Source: an uncultured Bacteroidia bacterium (lineage in GTDB: Bacteria; Bacteroidota; Bacteroidia; Bacteroidales; F082). Taken from it: a stretch of DNA of 61,115 nt. Positions 9,891 through 20,900 of this stretch are shown here, in pieces. The translations under genes and the position numbers were made by a program. The notes under the pieces are model-generated. The model was not told the DNA's origin, made no database searches, and saw only the letters and a program-made list of their open reading frames with translations. The stretch spans positions 1 through 61,115 of the forward strand of contig CADCJI010000016.1 in the NCBI GenBank assembly GCA_902801625.1, written 5' to 3'. How positions within the stretch are numbered: position 1 is the first letter of the stretch; each line of letters opens with the position of its first letter.

Positions 9891-10463
9891 ATGGAAGAAG
9901 CATTTGAACAAGAAGTGGAACGCACGGTAGCGGCGCTGAAAGCCGGAAAGACCATCCTCTACCCTACCGACACCATCTGGGGCGTAGGCTGCGACGCCAC
10001 CAATAACAAGGCCTGCCTGCGCGTGTACGCCGTCAAGCAGAGGCCGCTCAACAAGAGCCTTATTATCCTTGTCGATTCGGTGGATAGGCTTCAAGATTAT
10101 GTAGTTAGCGTGCCAGCCATCGCCTACGACCTCATCAAGGGTGCCAAAAGTCCGCTGAGCATCATCTATCCCGAAAGCAAGAACTTGGCCAAGGCCGTTT
10201 CCGATGACAAGAGCATCTGCATCCGCGTGGTTGACAACGAGTTCTGCAAGGAAGTCATCCGTCGCCTCGGCAAGCCCATCACTTCCACCTCAGCCAATCT
10301 AACCGGGCAACCTTCTTCGATGATTTTCAACGACATCTGCGATGAAATCAAGAACTCGGTCGATTATGTGGTGCAACTCTACCACGACAGCTTCTGCAAG
10401 CCCAAAAGTTCGACGATTATCAAGCTGAACGAAGACAACACTTTTGAGATTTTGAGGCAATAA
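9891..10463 (+). CDS. tsaC: L-threonylcarbamoyladenylate synthase (Sua5/YciO/YrdC)
   Basis: 190-residue YrdC-domain enzyme. It makes threonylcarbamoyl-AMP from Thr, bicarbonate and ATP for the t6A37 modification of ANN-decoding tRNAs. Characteristic motifs are YPTDTIWGVGCDA near the N terminus, KQRPLNKSLIILV, and PITSTSANLTGQPS. It has the short TsaC form without the Sua5 C-terminal domain. It is 25 bases ahead of the Sel1-repeat gene on the same strand and may be cotranscribed with it. Partners TsaB/D/E are not in the window. Confidence 0.93.
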   Translation: MEEAFEQEVERTVAALKAGKTILYPTDTIWGVGCDATNNKACLRVYAVKQRPLNKSLIILVDSVDRLQDYVVSVPAIAYDLIKGAKSPLSIIYPESKNLAKAVSDDKSICIRVVDNEFCKEVIRRLGKPITSTSANLTGQPSSMIFNDICDEIKNSVDYVVQLYHDSFCKPKSSTIIKLNEDNTFEILRQ

Positions 10464-10488
10464 CCCGTAAAGAAAATAGTAGATTCTC

Positions 10489-11676
10489 TTGAAAAAATTT
10501 TCCAAAATGTCGCGAAACAGTATCACAACACGCTTGCTCCAACTGTTATTCATTTGCCTTTTGTCATCCTGCCATTCTCTCCCACAAGACGATTATTTAG
10601 CATCACTAAAGGAAGCAGCAAAAAGTGGGAACAAGGAAGCACAAAACGATTTGGGTGGCTATTATTTCGAAAATCAGGAATTTGAAGAAGCCTTCGAATG
10701 GTTTCAGAAGTCCGCCGAACAAGATTACATTCACGCGTACCACAACCTAGGGATTTGTTATGTTAACGGTATCGGCACAAAACAAGATGTGGCAAAAGCC
10801 ATTGAAAACTATACCAAAGCAGCTGAAAAAGGCAATGGCAATGCCGCACTCACTTTAGGTTATCTTTACAAGGATCAACTTCTTGAATGCTTCGACTCGC
10901 AAAAGTCAATCCATTGGTTTGAGCAAGCTGCCAAACATAATATCGCCCAAGCCGATTTCGAAATCGGGAACCTATACCATCAAGGCGATATCGTAGAACA
11001 TAACGAACCATTGGCGATGCAACATTTCCAACAGGCCGCTTACCACGGGAACGCCCCAGCCCAGTTAATGTTAGGCCTCGCATACAGGGACGGAGTCATT
11101 GTACCGCGCGATTACAACCTATCCATACAATGGTTGAAGAAATCCGCTGACCAAGGCCTGATGGAAGCTCAAACTGCGTTGAGCACAAGTTATTTTTATG
11201 GGCTGGGAATAGAACAAGACCACGAAATGGCTAGATTCTGGCAAGACAAAGCCAACGAGCAACGCAGTCTCATTGATAACGCCGACCTGCTCAACCAAAT
11301 CCAAATGCCAGAAACTGCTTCAAAAAAGATTGCCATCATCGAACCATTGGGCCAAGAAAAAATCAAGACAGAGGCCGACTCGCTGTATCAACGAGGTTTT
11401 CAACTGCTGTTTGGCAGCAACACAACGAATTTCAACAAAGAAGGCATCGACTGCCTGACACAAGCCACCCTGAAAGGAAACAGAAGTGCCAAGATTCTCT
11501 TGTCGTATTGTTTTGCTACTGGGTACGGTGTTTACCCGAGCAAGGTGGCCGCTTCCAGACTTTTTGTCGGCAAAGGGCAAATCAAATATAGCATCGGCAA
11601 AGAGTGCTACACTATTGACTTCGAAATCTTTGAAGATGGCAATTACGAAAAAAGCATAAGCATTGATATCGGTTAG
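10489..11676 (+). CDS. Sel1-repeat (TPR-like) lipoprotein, 395 aa
   Basis: Signal segment ending in the lipobox LLSSC (about residues 24-28), so a lipid-anchored envelope protein. A tandem array of Sel1-type helical repeats follows, about residues 40-255, with units such as AYHNLGICYVNGIGTKQD and AQLMLGLAYRDGVIVPRD. Another repeat near residue 340 (SAKILLSYCFATGYGV) is followed by a short beta-like tail. Sel1 repeats are protein-protein scaffolds; the partner is unknown. A second in-frame ATG (MSRNS) lies six codons downstream and may be the true start. It closely follows tsaC. Confidence 0.85.
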   Translation: MKKFSKMSRNSITTRLLQLLFICLLSSCHSLPQDDYLASLKEAAKSGNKEAQNDLGGYYFENQEFEEAFEWFQKSAEQDYIHAYHNLGICYVNGIGTKQDVAKAIENYTKAAEKGNGNAALTLGYLYKDQLLECFDSQKSIHWFEQAAKHNIAQADFEIGNLYHQGDIVEHNEPLAMQHFQQAAYHGNAPAQLMLGLAYRDGVIVPRDYNLSIQWLKKSADQGLMEAQTALSTSYFYGLGIEQDHEMARFWQDKANEQRSLIDNADLLNQIQMPETASKKIAIIEPLGQEKIKTEADSLYQRGFQLLFGSNTTNFNKEGIDCLTQATLKGNRSAKILLSYCFATGYGVYPSKVAASRLFVGKGQIKYSIGKECYTIDFEIFEDGNYEKSISIDIG

Positions 11677-11714
11677 AACTATTTTTGTCATGACTAATAT
11701 CCCGAAAAAAAATG

Positions 11715-11722
11715 TAACTTTG
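11715..11722 (+). promoter_or_regulatory. -7 promoter element of the S41 protease gene
   Basis: TAACTTTG (TAnnTTTG) lies 25 bases upstream of the ATG at 11748. Confidence 0.5.
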
Positions 11723-11747
11723 CGACCCTAAAACCCCATCATTACAC

Positions 11748-13361
11748 ATGAAATCACTGAAATTGTTTTTCTTGGCTGCCCTTTGCCTTTTAGCGATGGC
11801 AGCAACAGCCCAAAACCAACCACAACAGCCCCAATCAAAAGGGCAGATGAACTCACAAAAACTGGCCACGACACTTTACCTCATCGAGAACTTCTATGTC
11901 GACACAACTAATTTAGACAAAGTGACGGAAAACGCCATCGTCGCTGCACTGAAGGAACTCGACCCCCACTCTGCCTACATCTCTAAAAAAGATGTGGAGA
12001 AAGCCAACGAGCCCCTCGTGGGCAGCTTCGAGGGCATCGGCGTAACCTACCAACTCATCCGCGACACCATTACCGTCATTAGTCCAACGGCAGGTGGTCC
12101 ATCCGAGAAAGTGGGCATCATGGCTGGAGACCAGTTCATCAAGATTGACGGCGAAGATGCCTTTGGCAAAAAGGTCGACAATGAATATGTTCAAAAGCGA
12201 TTGCGCGGCAAGAAGGGCACCAAAGTCACTGTAAGCGTGAAACGCGGAAATGACAAAGAACTCCTTGATTTTGAAATCATCCGCGACAAGATCCCATTGA
12301 ACAGTATCAACGCAGCTTATATGCTCGACAAGCATGTCGGCTATATCAAACTTGACCGTTTCGCACAAGAGTCGACACAAGAGTTCAAGGAAGCCTTCAC
12401 CAAGCTACAAGCCCAAGGTATGGAATCACTCATCTTCGACCTGCGGGGCAACACGGGTGGCTACCTCAACACCGCTATTGACTTGGTAGATCAATTCCTT
12501 ACCGAAAACCAACTCGTCGTATTCACCGAAGGCATCCATTCACCCTATCAGGAATGGCGCTGTACCAAAAAAGGACTCTATACCACAGGCAAGTTGGTCG
12601 TCCTCATCGACGAAGGCTCTGCCTCGGCCAGCGAAATCCTCTCAGGAGCCATCCAAGATCATGACCGTGGCATCGTGATTGGTAGGCGTTCATTTGGCAA
12701 AGGTTTGGTTCAAAGACCTTTCAATCTGCCTGATGGCTCGCAAATCCGTCTCACAACTTCGCGTTACCACACACCTTCGGGACGCTGCATCCAACGCCCA
12801 TACGAAAAAGGTGTTGAAGACTATGCCAAAGAAATGGAAAAGCGCCTTAAGCACGGCGAATATTTCCATGCCGACAGCATCCACTTCCCCGACTCGCTGA
12901 AATACAAGACCGATGGCGGGCGCACAGTTTATGGTGGCGGAGGCATCATGCCCGACCTCTTCATCCCTGCCGACACGGCTTATAACAGCAAGCTCTACAC
13001 CAACCTCGTCCGCAAGGGTGCCTTGAACCGTTTCACCACCGACTATGGTCTGAAACACCGCGATGAAATCAAGGCTCAATATGGTGATTTTGAACACTTC
13101 AACAAGTCGTTCATTATTGGCAGTGACCTCATCGATGGATTGAAGAAAGCAGCTGAAGAAGCCAAGGTTGAATGGAACGACGAGCAGTTTGCCCATTCCG
13201 AAAAATTCCTCCTCCTGCAGATGAAGGCATTGATTGCCCGTAATGTTTGGGAGACACAGCAATATTATCAAGTGATGGCCTCAACTGATCCAGGCATAAA
13301 GAAAGCCATGGAAGTACTTGGCAATGAAAAGGAATACAAACGCATCTTAAAAGGCAAATAG
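11748..13361 (+). CDS. S41 family C-terminal processing peptidase (CtpA/Prc-like)
   Basis: 537-residue periplasmic serine protease with a clear signal peptide (FFLAALCLLAMAATAQ). Order: signal, helical N domain, PDZ domain (about residues 88-175) that binds hydrophobic C termini, then the catalytic S41 core. The Ser/Lys dyad is visible: Ser293 in the middle of GSASASE, and Lys318 in RRSFGKG, 25 residues apart as in E. coli Prc. The C-terminal 150 residues are helical and typical of the Bacteroidetes form. It probably processes or degrades envelope proteins. Its position directly before a T9SS protease gene is suggestive, but it has its own promoter element. Confidence 0.93.
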   Translation: MKSLKLFFLAALCLLAMAATAQNQPQQPQSKGQMNSQKLATTLYLIENFYVDTTNLDKVTENAIVAALKELDPHSAYISKKDVEKANEPLVGSFEGIGVTYQLIRDTITVISPTAGGPSEKVGIMAGDQFIKIDGEDAFGKKVDNEYVQKRLRGKKGTKVTVSVKRGNDKELLDFEIIRDKIPLNSINAAYMLDKHVGYIKLDRFAQESTQEFKEAFTKLQAQGMESLIFDLRGNTGGYLNTAIDLVDQFLTENQLVVFTEGIHSPYQEWRCTKKGLYTTGKLVVLIDEGSASASEILSGAIQDHDRGIVIGRRSFGKGLVQRPFNLPDGSQIRLTTSRYHTPSGRCIQRPYEKGVEDYAKEMEKRLKHGEYFHADSIHFPDSLKYKTDGGRTVYGGGGIMPDLFIPADTAYNSKLYTNLVRKGALNRFTTDYGLKHRDEIKAQYGDFEHFNKSFIIGSDLIDGLKKAAEEAKVEWNDEQFAHSEKFLLLQMKALIARNVWETQQYYQVMASTDPGIKKAMEVLGNEKEYKRILKGK

Positions 13362-13434
13362 GCCAATTCAACTTTTTTTGAAGCGTCTGTAACTTTTTTG
13401 AGGTATTTCCGTACGATTTCTACGGAATTATTCC

Positions 13435-13442
13435 TAATTTTG
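13435..13442 (+). promoter_or_regulatory. -7 promoter element of the Kgp-like gene
   Basis: TAATTTTG (TAnnTTTG) lies about 68 bases before the ATG at 13511. The leader contains a direct repeat (ATCAACTAATTAA twice, about 13476-13502). Confidence 0.5.
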
Positions 13443-13510
13443 TCGTTTCGAAACTTCCTTTTTGTAGGAATTGATCAACTAATTAAATATCAACTAATTA
13501 AATCCAAACA

Positions 13511-16500
13511 ATGAAGAAATTTGGTTTACTCACCGCAGCATTCCTGATGATTGGATTGTTGTTTGGCACGCAAGCAATGGCTCAGCACATTGAACTCGGC
13601 GTGGCCAAGTCGGCACAGAGTTGTGCCAACGTGACTGACGAAGGCTTCACAGCCTCTTTCTCCTTCAGCAGCATCGATGCCACTGAAGTCACCACCGAAA
13701 AAGGTGTTTTCTCCAACATCACCATCGAAGGTACCTATCCCTCCGGCAATGTAGGCGACCCTTCGCTTCCTGCCGCTCACCAACTGATTTCTGTTCCTTA
13801 CGGTGCAAAGATTGCCTCTTTGGAAGTAAAGAGCTACAGCACTACTACCTACAGCCTCGCTGACTACAACATTAAAACTGTCATGCCTCAGCAACCTTCT
13901 GTTCGCAAGAATCAGAAGCCAGAGGATGTGAAGTTCGTTTACAACGAGAAAGCTTACGCTGCCAAATCGTTCAACGAGCGTCCCATCGCCACCATGGAGA
14001 TTAATGGTACCATGCGCGGCATCCAAGTCGGTTCACTGACCATCAACCCTGTGCAGTACAACCCCTCCACTAACAGCATTCGTGTATTCAACAACATAGA
14101 GATTGAAGTGCGCTACGACGACTACGACAAATCCGCTGCCTACAACGAATTTGCCCGCACATTCAGCCCCTATTTCGCCTCCGTTTACAAGGCCATGTTC
14201 AACTGGCGCGACGATGTGTACGACCAACATCCTGACCTTTGGCAAGCTCCTGTGAAGATGCTCGTCATCGCTGACCGTATGTTCGAAGAATGCATGCAAG
14301 ATTGGATTGCATGGAAGACCATGAAGGGCTTCTATTTGGACGTGAACTACACCGACCAAATTGGCACTACCGCCTCTGCTATCCGCAGCTTCATCCAAGA
14401 CAAATATGCCGAAGACGCTCCTACCTTCGTCATCATCTTCGGTGACAAGAACCAAGTAGCCGCTAGCGGTACGGGTAGCGAGACCCACTGCGTCACCGAC
14501 TTGCAATACATGAGTGTTGACAACGATGATTTCCCGGACATCTACCACAGCCGTATGTGTGCTGAAAATGTCCAACAAATGACGAACATCATCACCAAGA
14601 CGCTTTGGTACGAAAAGCTACAATTCGAAACTCCTATGCGCGACATCAGCTATCTCGGCAACGTGTTACTCATTGCTGGCTGGGACGGCTCTTGGAACCC
14701 CCGCGTCGGCAAACCCACCATCCAGTATGCCATGGAGTACTACTATAACGCCGAACACGGATTCAACAACGTTTACAACTGGCTTCAACAACCCTACACG
14801 GGCTGCTACGCTCCTTTGAACACCGGTGTCGGTTTCGTGAACTACACAGCTCATGGTGGCAATGACTGTTGGGCTGACCCGCAATTCACTGTTAGCAACG
14901 TGAATGGCCTGACCAATGAAGGCATGCCTTTCTTGGCAATGGGTAACTGCTGCGAGGCTGCCGACTGGGGCATCAGTGGCACCTGCTTCGGCGAAGCCAT
15001 GATCCGCAATAATATGGCCGCTGCTTACGCTTACATTGGTTCCTGCCCCAGCACCTATTGGTGGGAGGACTATTACTTTGGCGTGGGTGCCACCAACGTG
15101 ACCAACCGAATGCCCACATACGAAGAGACTGCATACGGTTGCTATGATGCCATTTGGAACGATGATGAATACAATTGCGTCTCTGCCATCCCAGTCATCG
15201 GCAACCTCGCTGTATGCTATAGCCATGCCAACGGTTACCAAGGCAGTGTTTCCGACAAGTATTACTGGCAAGCCTACCACGCTCTCGGCGACGGTTCTGT
15301 CATGCCTTTCCGCGTGATTCCTACCTCCAACAATGTCAGCCACATGGCCATCTTCCCTATCGGCATGCCTACATACGAAGTGAGCGCTGACCCAGGTTCA
15401 TACGTCGCCATCAGCAAAGACGGCGTACTCCACGGTGTCGGTTTAGTTGATGAAAGTGGTGTTATCGAAGTTGAGGTTGATCCCGTCACTTCCAGTGGTG
15501 ATGTCACCATTTGTGTGACTGGTCTCGACAAGATTCCTTATATCGCCACTGTTCCTGCCGCCGCCTTGGAAGGTCCTTATGTCTCCGTTGACAGCTACAC
15601 GCCTGCCAATGTTCATGTTGGCGACGAGTCATCAATGAGCATTACCTTCAAGAACGTTGGTTCTTCTGCCACCAATGGCACTACAACGGTGTCTCTGAGT
15701 TGTAATGATGAACACCTCACCATTATCGAAGGTACTGGTTCTTTCGAAAGCCTTGAACCCGAAGCTACTGTTCAAATTAGCGGCTTCAGATACAGCATCG
15801 CCGAAGGCGTCCCTGACGGCACTCGCTTCACCATCAACACCACTGCTGTTTGTGGCAACGATACTTGGGAAGGTAGAACCGTCATTACTGCTGGCGAAGC
15901 AGTGCTTGAATTTAACGGCTTGACCACTCCTGGCGGTTTCGTCCCTGGCGAAACCATCTCAATCACCGCCTCATTCAAGAATACTGGACATTACAAAGCC
16001 ACCAATGCCATCGCTCACATCGCCTCAACGAGTGATTACGTCAGCTTTGAAAACGACACCTTTGAAGTTGGAACACTTGACCCAACGGGAATCGCCACAT
16101 GTGTATTCAACGTCACCATCGATGCCAACTGTCCCACGACCGAGCAACTGCCTTTGACTTTCACTCTGAATGCAGATGGCGATCTCATGGCTGAGGGCAC
16201 TGGTGTTATAAAGAACGCCTGCAATGTCGTCTTCGAACTCACCGACTCTTACGGTGACGGTTGGAATGGCAACTACCTCAATGTCAGCTTCAGCGATGGC
16301 ACGCCCGCACAGAGTCTGACCATTCAAGACGGTGCCTCGGCCAATTATGTCATCGAAATCGGCAATGGCGTTCATGTCACTCTGAGCTGGACCATGGGCC
16401 AATGGCCTACCGAGTGTTCCTTCGTTGTTCGTTATGAGGATGGCGACGTGATTTGCCAAGCATCAAGCCCCAACGGTACTTACTCGTTCGAATTTGACTG

Positions 16501-17017
16501 CAACTGCGCTGTTGGCGCTCCTGTTGGCAATTTCGACCCCGTAGAGGACCTGCAAGCTGAAGCCACCGAGACAGGCGTCACCTTGGCTTGGAACGCTCCT
16601 GAGGGTGCCATCAATTACATCATTTACCGTAACGGCATCGAAATCGCCCAAACGACTGAGACCACTTACACTGACAACATTATCAGCAAAGACGGCTTCT
16701 ACACCTATTGCATTGTGGCCGAATATGCTGAAGGTGCCTCGGTGCCTGATTGCGTCATCGTTGAATTCCTCGATGCCATCATCGAAAACGAAGCAGAATT
16801 TGCCATTTATCCCAACCCCGTCAACAACACCTTGTATGTGAGTAGCGGCAACACCGATTTCAGCTACGAGATGTTCAATGGCATGGGACAAAAAGTCGCC
16901 AGCGGCAATGCCACGGGCAACACGCAAATCAATGTCAACGACATGACTAAGGGCATCTACTTCCTCCGCCTCACCACGGGTACGCAAGTGCGCATGGAAA
17001 AGGTCGTCGTGGAATAA
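13511..17017 (+). CDS. Gingipain K-like C25 cysteine protease, T9SS cargo
   Basis: 1168-residue secreted protease: signal peptide (to about residue 25), C25 propeptide (about 30-225), catalytic domain, two CARDB/APHP-like beta domains, a DxYGDGWNG beta domain (about 905-1000), an FN3-like domain, and a T9SS type A sorting domain from the YPNP motif (Tyr1100) to the end. His448 (TAHG) and Cys481 (second Cys of GNCC) are 33 residues apart, as in Kgp. Asp520 (WEDYY) sits at the same offset from His as the Kgp S1 aspartate that selects Lys. The match to Kgp continues through HALGDGSVMPFR and GSYVAISKDG. The hemagglutinin region of P. gingivalis Kgp is missing. Lys specificity and surface anchoring are inferences. 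Confidence 0.93.
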   Translation: MKKFGLLTAAFLMIGLLFGTQAMAQHIELGVAKSAQSCANVTDEGFTASFSFSSIDATEVTTEKGVFSNITIEGTYPSGNVGDPSLPAAHQLISVPYGAKIASLEVKSYSTTTYSLADYNIKTVMPQQPSVRKNQKPEDVKFVYNEKAYAAKSFNERPIATMEINGTMRGIQVGSLTINPVQYNPSTNSIRVFNNIEIEVRYDDYDKSAAYNEFARTFSPYFASVYKAMFNWRDDVYDQHPDLWQAPVKMLVIADRMFEECMQDWIAWKTMKGFYLDVNYTDQIGTTASAIRSFIQDKYAEDAPTFVIIFGDKNQVAASGTGSETHCVTDLQYMSVDNDDFPDIYHSRMCAENVQQMTNIITKTLWYEKLQFETPMRDISYLGNVLLIAGWDGSWNPRVGKPTIQYAMEYYYNAEHGFNNVYNWLQQPYTGCYAPLNTGVGFVNYTAHGGNDCWADPQFTVSNVNGLTNEGMPFLAMGNCCEAADWGISGTCFGEAMIRNNMAAAYAYIGSCPSTYWWEDYYFGVGATNVTNRMPTYEETAYGCYDAIWNDDEYNCVSAIPVIGNLAVCYSHANGYQGSVSDKYYWQAYHALGDGSVMPFRVIPTSNNVSHMAIFPIGMPTYEVSADPGSYVAISKDGVLHGVGLVDESGVIEVEVDPVTSSGDVTICVTGLDKIPYIATVPAAALEGPYVSVDSYTPANVHVGDESSMSITFKNVGSSATNGTTTVSLSCNDEHLTIIEGTGSFESLEPEATVQISGFRYSIAEGVPDGTRFTINTTAVCGNDTWEGRTVITAGEAVLEFNGLTTPGGFVPGETISITASFKNTGHYKATNAIAHIASTSDYVSFENDTFEVGTLDPTGIATCVFNVTIDANCPTTEQLPLTFTLNADGDLMAEGTGVIKNACNVVFELTDSYGDGWNGNYLNVSFSDGTPAQSLTIQDGASANYVIEIGNGVHVTLSWTMGQWPTECSFVVRYEDGDVICQASSPNGTYSFEFDCNCAVGAPVGNFDPVEDLQAEATETGVTLAWNAPEGAINYIIYRNGIEIAQTTETTYTDNIISKDGFYTYCIVAEYAEGASVPDCVIVEFLDAIIENEAEFAIYPNPVNNTLYVSSGNTDFSYEMFNGMGQKVASGNATGNTQINVNDMTKGIYFLRLTTGTQVRMEKVVVE

Positions 17018-17036
17018 AGACTAAGTTTCACAAATG

Positions 17037-17064
17037 AAAAAAGCCGCTCGAAAGCGGCTTTTTT
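17037..17064. terminator. Bidirectional terminator between Kgp-like gene and J-domain gene
   Basis: Stem 17041-17048/17053-17060 (AAGCCGCT with AGCGGCTT) around a CGAA tetraloop, with an A-run before and a T-run after. It serves the two convergent genes ending at 17017 and 17069. Confidence 0.9.
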
Positions 17065-17068
17065 TCAT

Positions 17069-17803
17069 TTATATACCTCGTTGTTTCTTTATTGCCTCGT
17101 ATGCTGCATTGATTTCCTGGAACTTCTTCTCGGCCGCTTGCCGCACCTCGTCGCCCAGGCTGCTCACCAAGTCGGGGTGATTCTTCTTGGCCATTTCGCG
17201 GTAGGCTTTCTTCACCTCCTCGTCAGTAGCGGAAGGCTCAATGCCAAGAATCTTATAGGCACTGTCTGTTTCCTTGATGAACATGGCTTTCACGGAAGCG
17301 AAATCGCTGTTGGTGATGCCCATATAGTCCGAAATCGTATTGATTACACTCAACTCTTGAGGCGACACCACCCCATCCGATTCAGCAATACCAAATAAAT
17401 AATGAAGCAGCTGGAGACGCGTGGAATAGTCCATGTAACGTCCCACCTGTTGGCTCACTTCATAGATATTGTAATCCTTTTGCAATATCTCGCGGAGCAT
17501 CTTGATGTAGTTCTCGGCGCGTTGCTGCCCAAAATTCTGCAAAAAGAAACGTTTCACATAATCCAGTTCAGAGCGCTTCACATTGCCATCGGCCTTCATA
17601 ACTGCTGCTGAAAGCACAAGCAAAGTCACATTGAAATCGCGCTTTTCCTCGGTATTGCCAAAAGTATCCGTCACTTCGGAACGGATGACACGCGGACTCC
17701 CTCCGGAGAAAAGGCTACCAATCGCATAACCGATGATACCTCCCAACGGACCGCCAAACGACCATCCCAATCCTGTCAAAATCAGTTTCAAAAAGAATCC
17801 CAT
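17069..17803 (-). CDS. TerB-like/J-domain co-chaperone (DjlA-type)
   Basis: 244-residue protein with a Gly-rich hydrophobic N terminus ([26 protein letters not shown]) that probably sits in the membrane. A TerB-type all-helical domain follows (about residues 50-165), then a C-terminal J domain (about 180-244) with the HPD motif in KKNHPDLV. The order anchor-TerB-J is that of DjlA, which stimulates DnaK ATPase at the membrane. The DnaK partner is not in the window. A -7 element at 17849-17856 drives it, and it shares its intergenic region with the second gingipain-like gene. Confidence 0.88.
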   Translation of the reverse strand: MGFFLKLILTGLGWSFGGPLGGIIGYAIGSLFSGGSPRVIRSEVTDTFGNTEEKRDFNVTLLVLSAAVMKADGNVKRSELDYVKRFFLQNFGQQRAENYIKMLREILQKDYNIYEVSQQVGRYMDYSTRLQLLHYLFGIAESDGVVSPQELSVINTISDYMGITNSDFASVKAMFIKETDSAYKILGIEPSATDEEVKKAYREMAKKNHPDLVSSLGDEVRQAAEKKFQEINAAYEAIKKQRGI

Positions 17804-17848
17804 GGTTATTGATTTTACCGAAATATAGCTAGTATTTTAATCAGGCGG

Positions 17849-17856
17849 CAAAGGTA
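17849..17856 (-). promoter_or_regulatory. -7 promoter element of the J-domain gene
   Basis: TACCTTTG on the minus strand (TAnnTTTG). A perfect 12-bp palindrome (17869-17880) lies 13 bases upstream, between this promoter and the divergent one at 17925. Confidence 0.5.
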
Positions 17857-17924
17857 CACAAAAAACAGCACCTATAGGTGAAAAATAATTCCTCAGAAAA
17901 ACAGCCGCCTCAGAAAAAGATTTG

Positions 17925-17932
17925 TATTTTTG
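17925..17932 (+). promoter_or_regulatory. -7 promoter element of the first Rgp-like gene
   Basis: TATTTTTG (TAnnTTTG) ends 39 bases before the ATG at 17972. Confidence 0.5.
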
Positions 17933-17971
17933 CGCTTTTAAAGTCAATCAACAATTTTAATTTCATCACAC

Positions 17972-20900
17972 ATGAAAAGAGTACTTTTTTCTCTCGTGTT
18001 TGTGGCTTTGTCAGCAATGACATTTGCCCAACAATGGACGAGCCTTGGCAAGAGCACTCCTTCCAAACCTGAGGTTAAGTTGGTATCGAGCAGCGAACGT
18101 CAAATCGTTATCGACTTCTCATTGGGAGGTTTCTATTTGACCAGGGTGAACACTCCAAACGGCGTCCAGCAAGTTGTGTCCGTCCCAAAGATGGCCTCTA
18201 TGCTTGAAGCTGCAGCTCCCGATCTTCCACAATTTCCAGTTCCTACCATCATAGGTGACCTGGCTGAGATGGAAGTTAATGTCACCAAGAGCGACTTTAC
18301 GGATTATCAAAATGTTGTAATCGCCCCCTCGAAAGGCAATTTCAGCCGTCAAATCGACCCTGAAAACGTTCCTTACACCTACGGCGAGATGTACAACCAG
18401 AATGCTTTCTATCCTGCCGCTCAAGCCTATCTTGAAACGCCTTACATCCTCCGCGACTTCCGTGGTCAAAACATCATGGTTCGCCCCTTCGCCTACAATC
18501 CGATAACGAAGACCCTTCGCGTGTATCACAACATGACTATTGAGATGCGCAAAGTGAGCAACAATGGTGTAAACCAGAAGCTGAGCCGCAAGGCCATCCA
18601 AAAGATTACCCCTGAAATGGAGGAAGCCTACAATCATCGTTTCATCAACTACACGGAAAGCACTTCCAAGTACAACTTCATTCAGGACCGTGGCGAGATG
18701 CTTGTCATTTGCCCCGACCAGTACATGGAAAGCATGCAACCTTTCGTCGAATGGAAGAACCAATCAGGCCGACCCACCACTATCGTAAGCCTCTCAGAAG
18801 TGGGTGGCAACAACGACAACCAAATCAAGAATTACATCCGAAACATCTACGATGACCCGGCACACAACCTTGAGTTCATCCTCCTTGTCGGCGACTATGC
18901 CGACCTCACACCTCATTCGATGAGCGGAGGCCGTTCCGACAACTGGTTTGGTCAATTGGAAGGTAATGACTACTACCTTGAAGTCCTCACTGGCCGTTTC
19001 TCGGTGCAAAGCATCAACGATGTGGAAACCCATATCGAAAAGGTGTTGTATTACGAGCGCGACATGCCTGAAGGCCTTACTTGGCTCAACCAAGGCATCG
19101 GTATCGGCGCCAACGAAGGCGCTGGTAATGGTCACAATGGCGGCGAAGCCGACTATGTGCACATCAATTACATCCGCGACACTTTGATGCACTACACCTA
19201 CGAGAATGTCACGCAACAGTATAGCGGCGTAGGTGGCGGCACCAGTGCCACTGCCATCAGTGCCGATTTCAATGCAGGTAAGAGCATCTGCAACTATTGC
19301 AACCACGGTTCCCAAACAAGCTGGGCTGTTGCCAACTATAGCAATAGCAATGTTAACGCGTTGGTGAACGACGACAAATGGCCTTTTATTTGGTCCGTTG
19401 CATGCAATAATGGTGAGTTTAATGGCAACTGCTTCGGAGAAGCTTGGCTGAGAGCAACCAACAATACCACTGGACGTCCTACCGGCGCTGTTGGTGGTAT
19501 GTTCAGCTGGATTTCTCAACCTTGGGTGCCTCCAATGACAGGTCAGGATGAGATGGTGGACATCCTCACTGAATGGAAGCATGAAGACAAGTATTGCCAC
19601 ACTTTCGGTGGTGCTTCGCTGAATGGCAGCATGTACATGCTTGACATGCACCCAAGCGACAATGGCGACACACACAACACATGGATTCTTTTCGGCGACC
19701 CGAGCCTAATGGTTCGCACCGACAATCCTGTCAGCATGAACGTCACCTGCACACCATCGGTACTGATGCTTGGCATGAGCGAGCTGGAAGTCTCTGCTGA
19801 AAACACCGCTTATGGTATCGTCACTTTGATGATGGACGGAGAAGTAATTGCTACAGGTTCCATCTTTGACGGTGTTTGCAGCCTCAGCTTCCCACCGTTG
19901 AGCACGGTCGGCACGGCAACCCTCACCGTTATAGGATATAACAAGGTGACCGAAGTCCAAGCCATGGAAATCCTTCCTGCTGAGGGTCCCTATGTCACTG
20001 TGACGGAATACACACCTAATTTCGCCCCAGTCAATGTGGAGACGAGCCTCACTCTTAGCTTCAAGAACGTGGGGGTCGATCCCACTGCAGGCACCACCAA
20101 TGTCAGCTTAACTTGCAACGATCCTCGTTTGAGCATCATCGATGGTACAGAGGCATTCGATGTGTTGAACGCCGATGAAACTATCACCTTACAAAATGCC
20201 TTTAGCTTCATCATTTCCGAAGGTGTTGAGGACGAAACCCGCTTCCTGATCGATGTCAACATGACCGATGGTAGACAAGCCTGGAGCGGAAGAGTCTTCG
20301 TCACTGCTGGACAGGCCGTCCTTGAATATGCCGACTCTGAATGGGCAGGCAGCTTCGTGCCAGGTGAGACAGTAACCATCGTGACCAATTTCAAGAACGT
20401 TGGACATTACATGGCTACCAATGCTGTTGCCACCATCGCCTGTGAAAGCGAATATGTCACCCTTCTCAATCCTAGCGTTGAGTTAGGCACCCTCGACCCA
20501 GAAGGCATCGGCACTTGCGTGTTCACCATTCAAATCGATGAGAGCTGCCCAGAAACCGAACTGATTCCTGTGAGCTTTATGATGCAAGCCGATGGTGACC
20601 TATCAGCAGAAGGCGACCTCACCCTGAGAAATTCCTGCAACGTCGTATTCGCACTCACCGACTCTTACGGTGACGGTTGGAATGGCAACTACTTAAACGT
20701 CAGCTTTAGCGACGGCACGCCCGCACAACACTTGACCATCCAAGATGGTTTCAACGACAACTATATTATTGAGATTGGCAACGGCGTCCATGTCACTTTA
20801 GGCTGGACCATGGGACAATGGTCTTCCGAGTGTTCATTTGTCGTTCGCTATGAGGGTGGTGATATCATCTGCGAAGCTTCAAGCCCCAGCAGCTCATACT

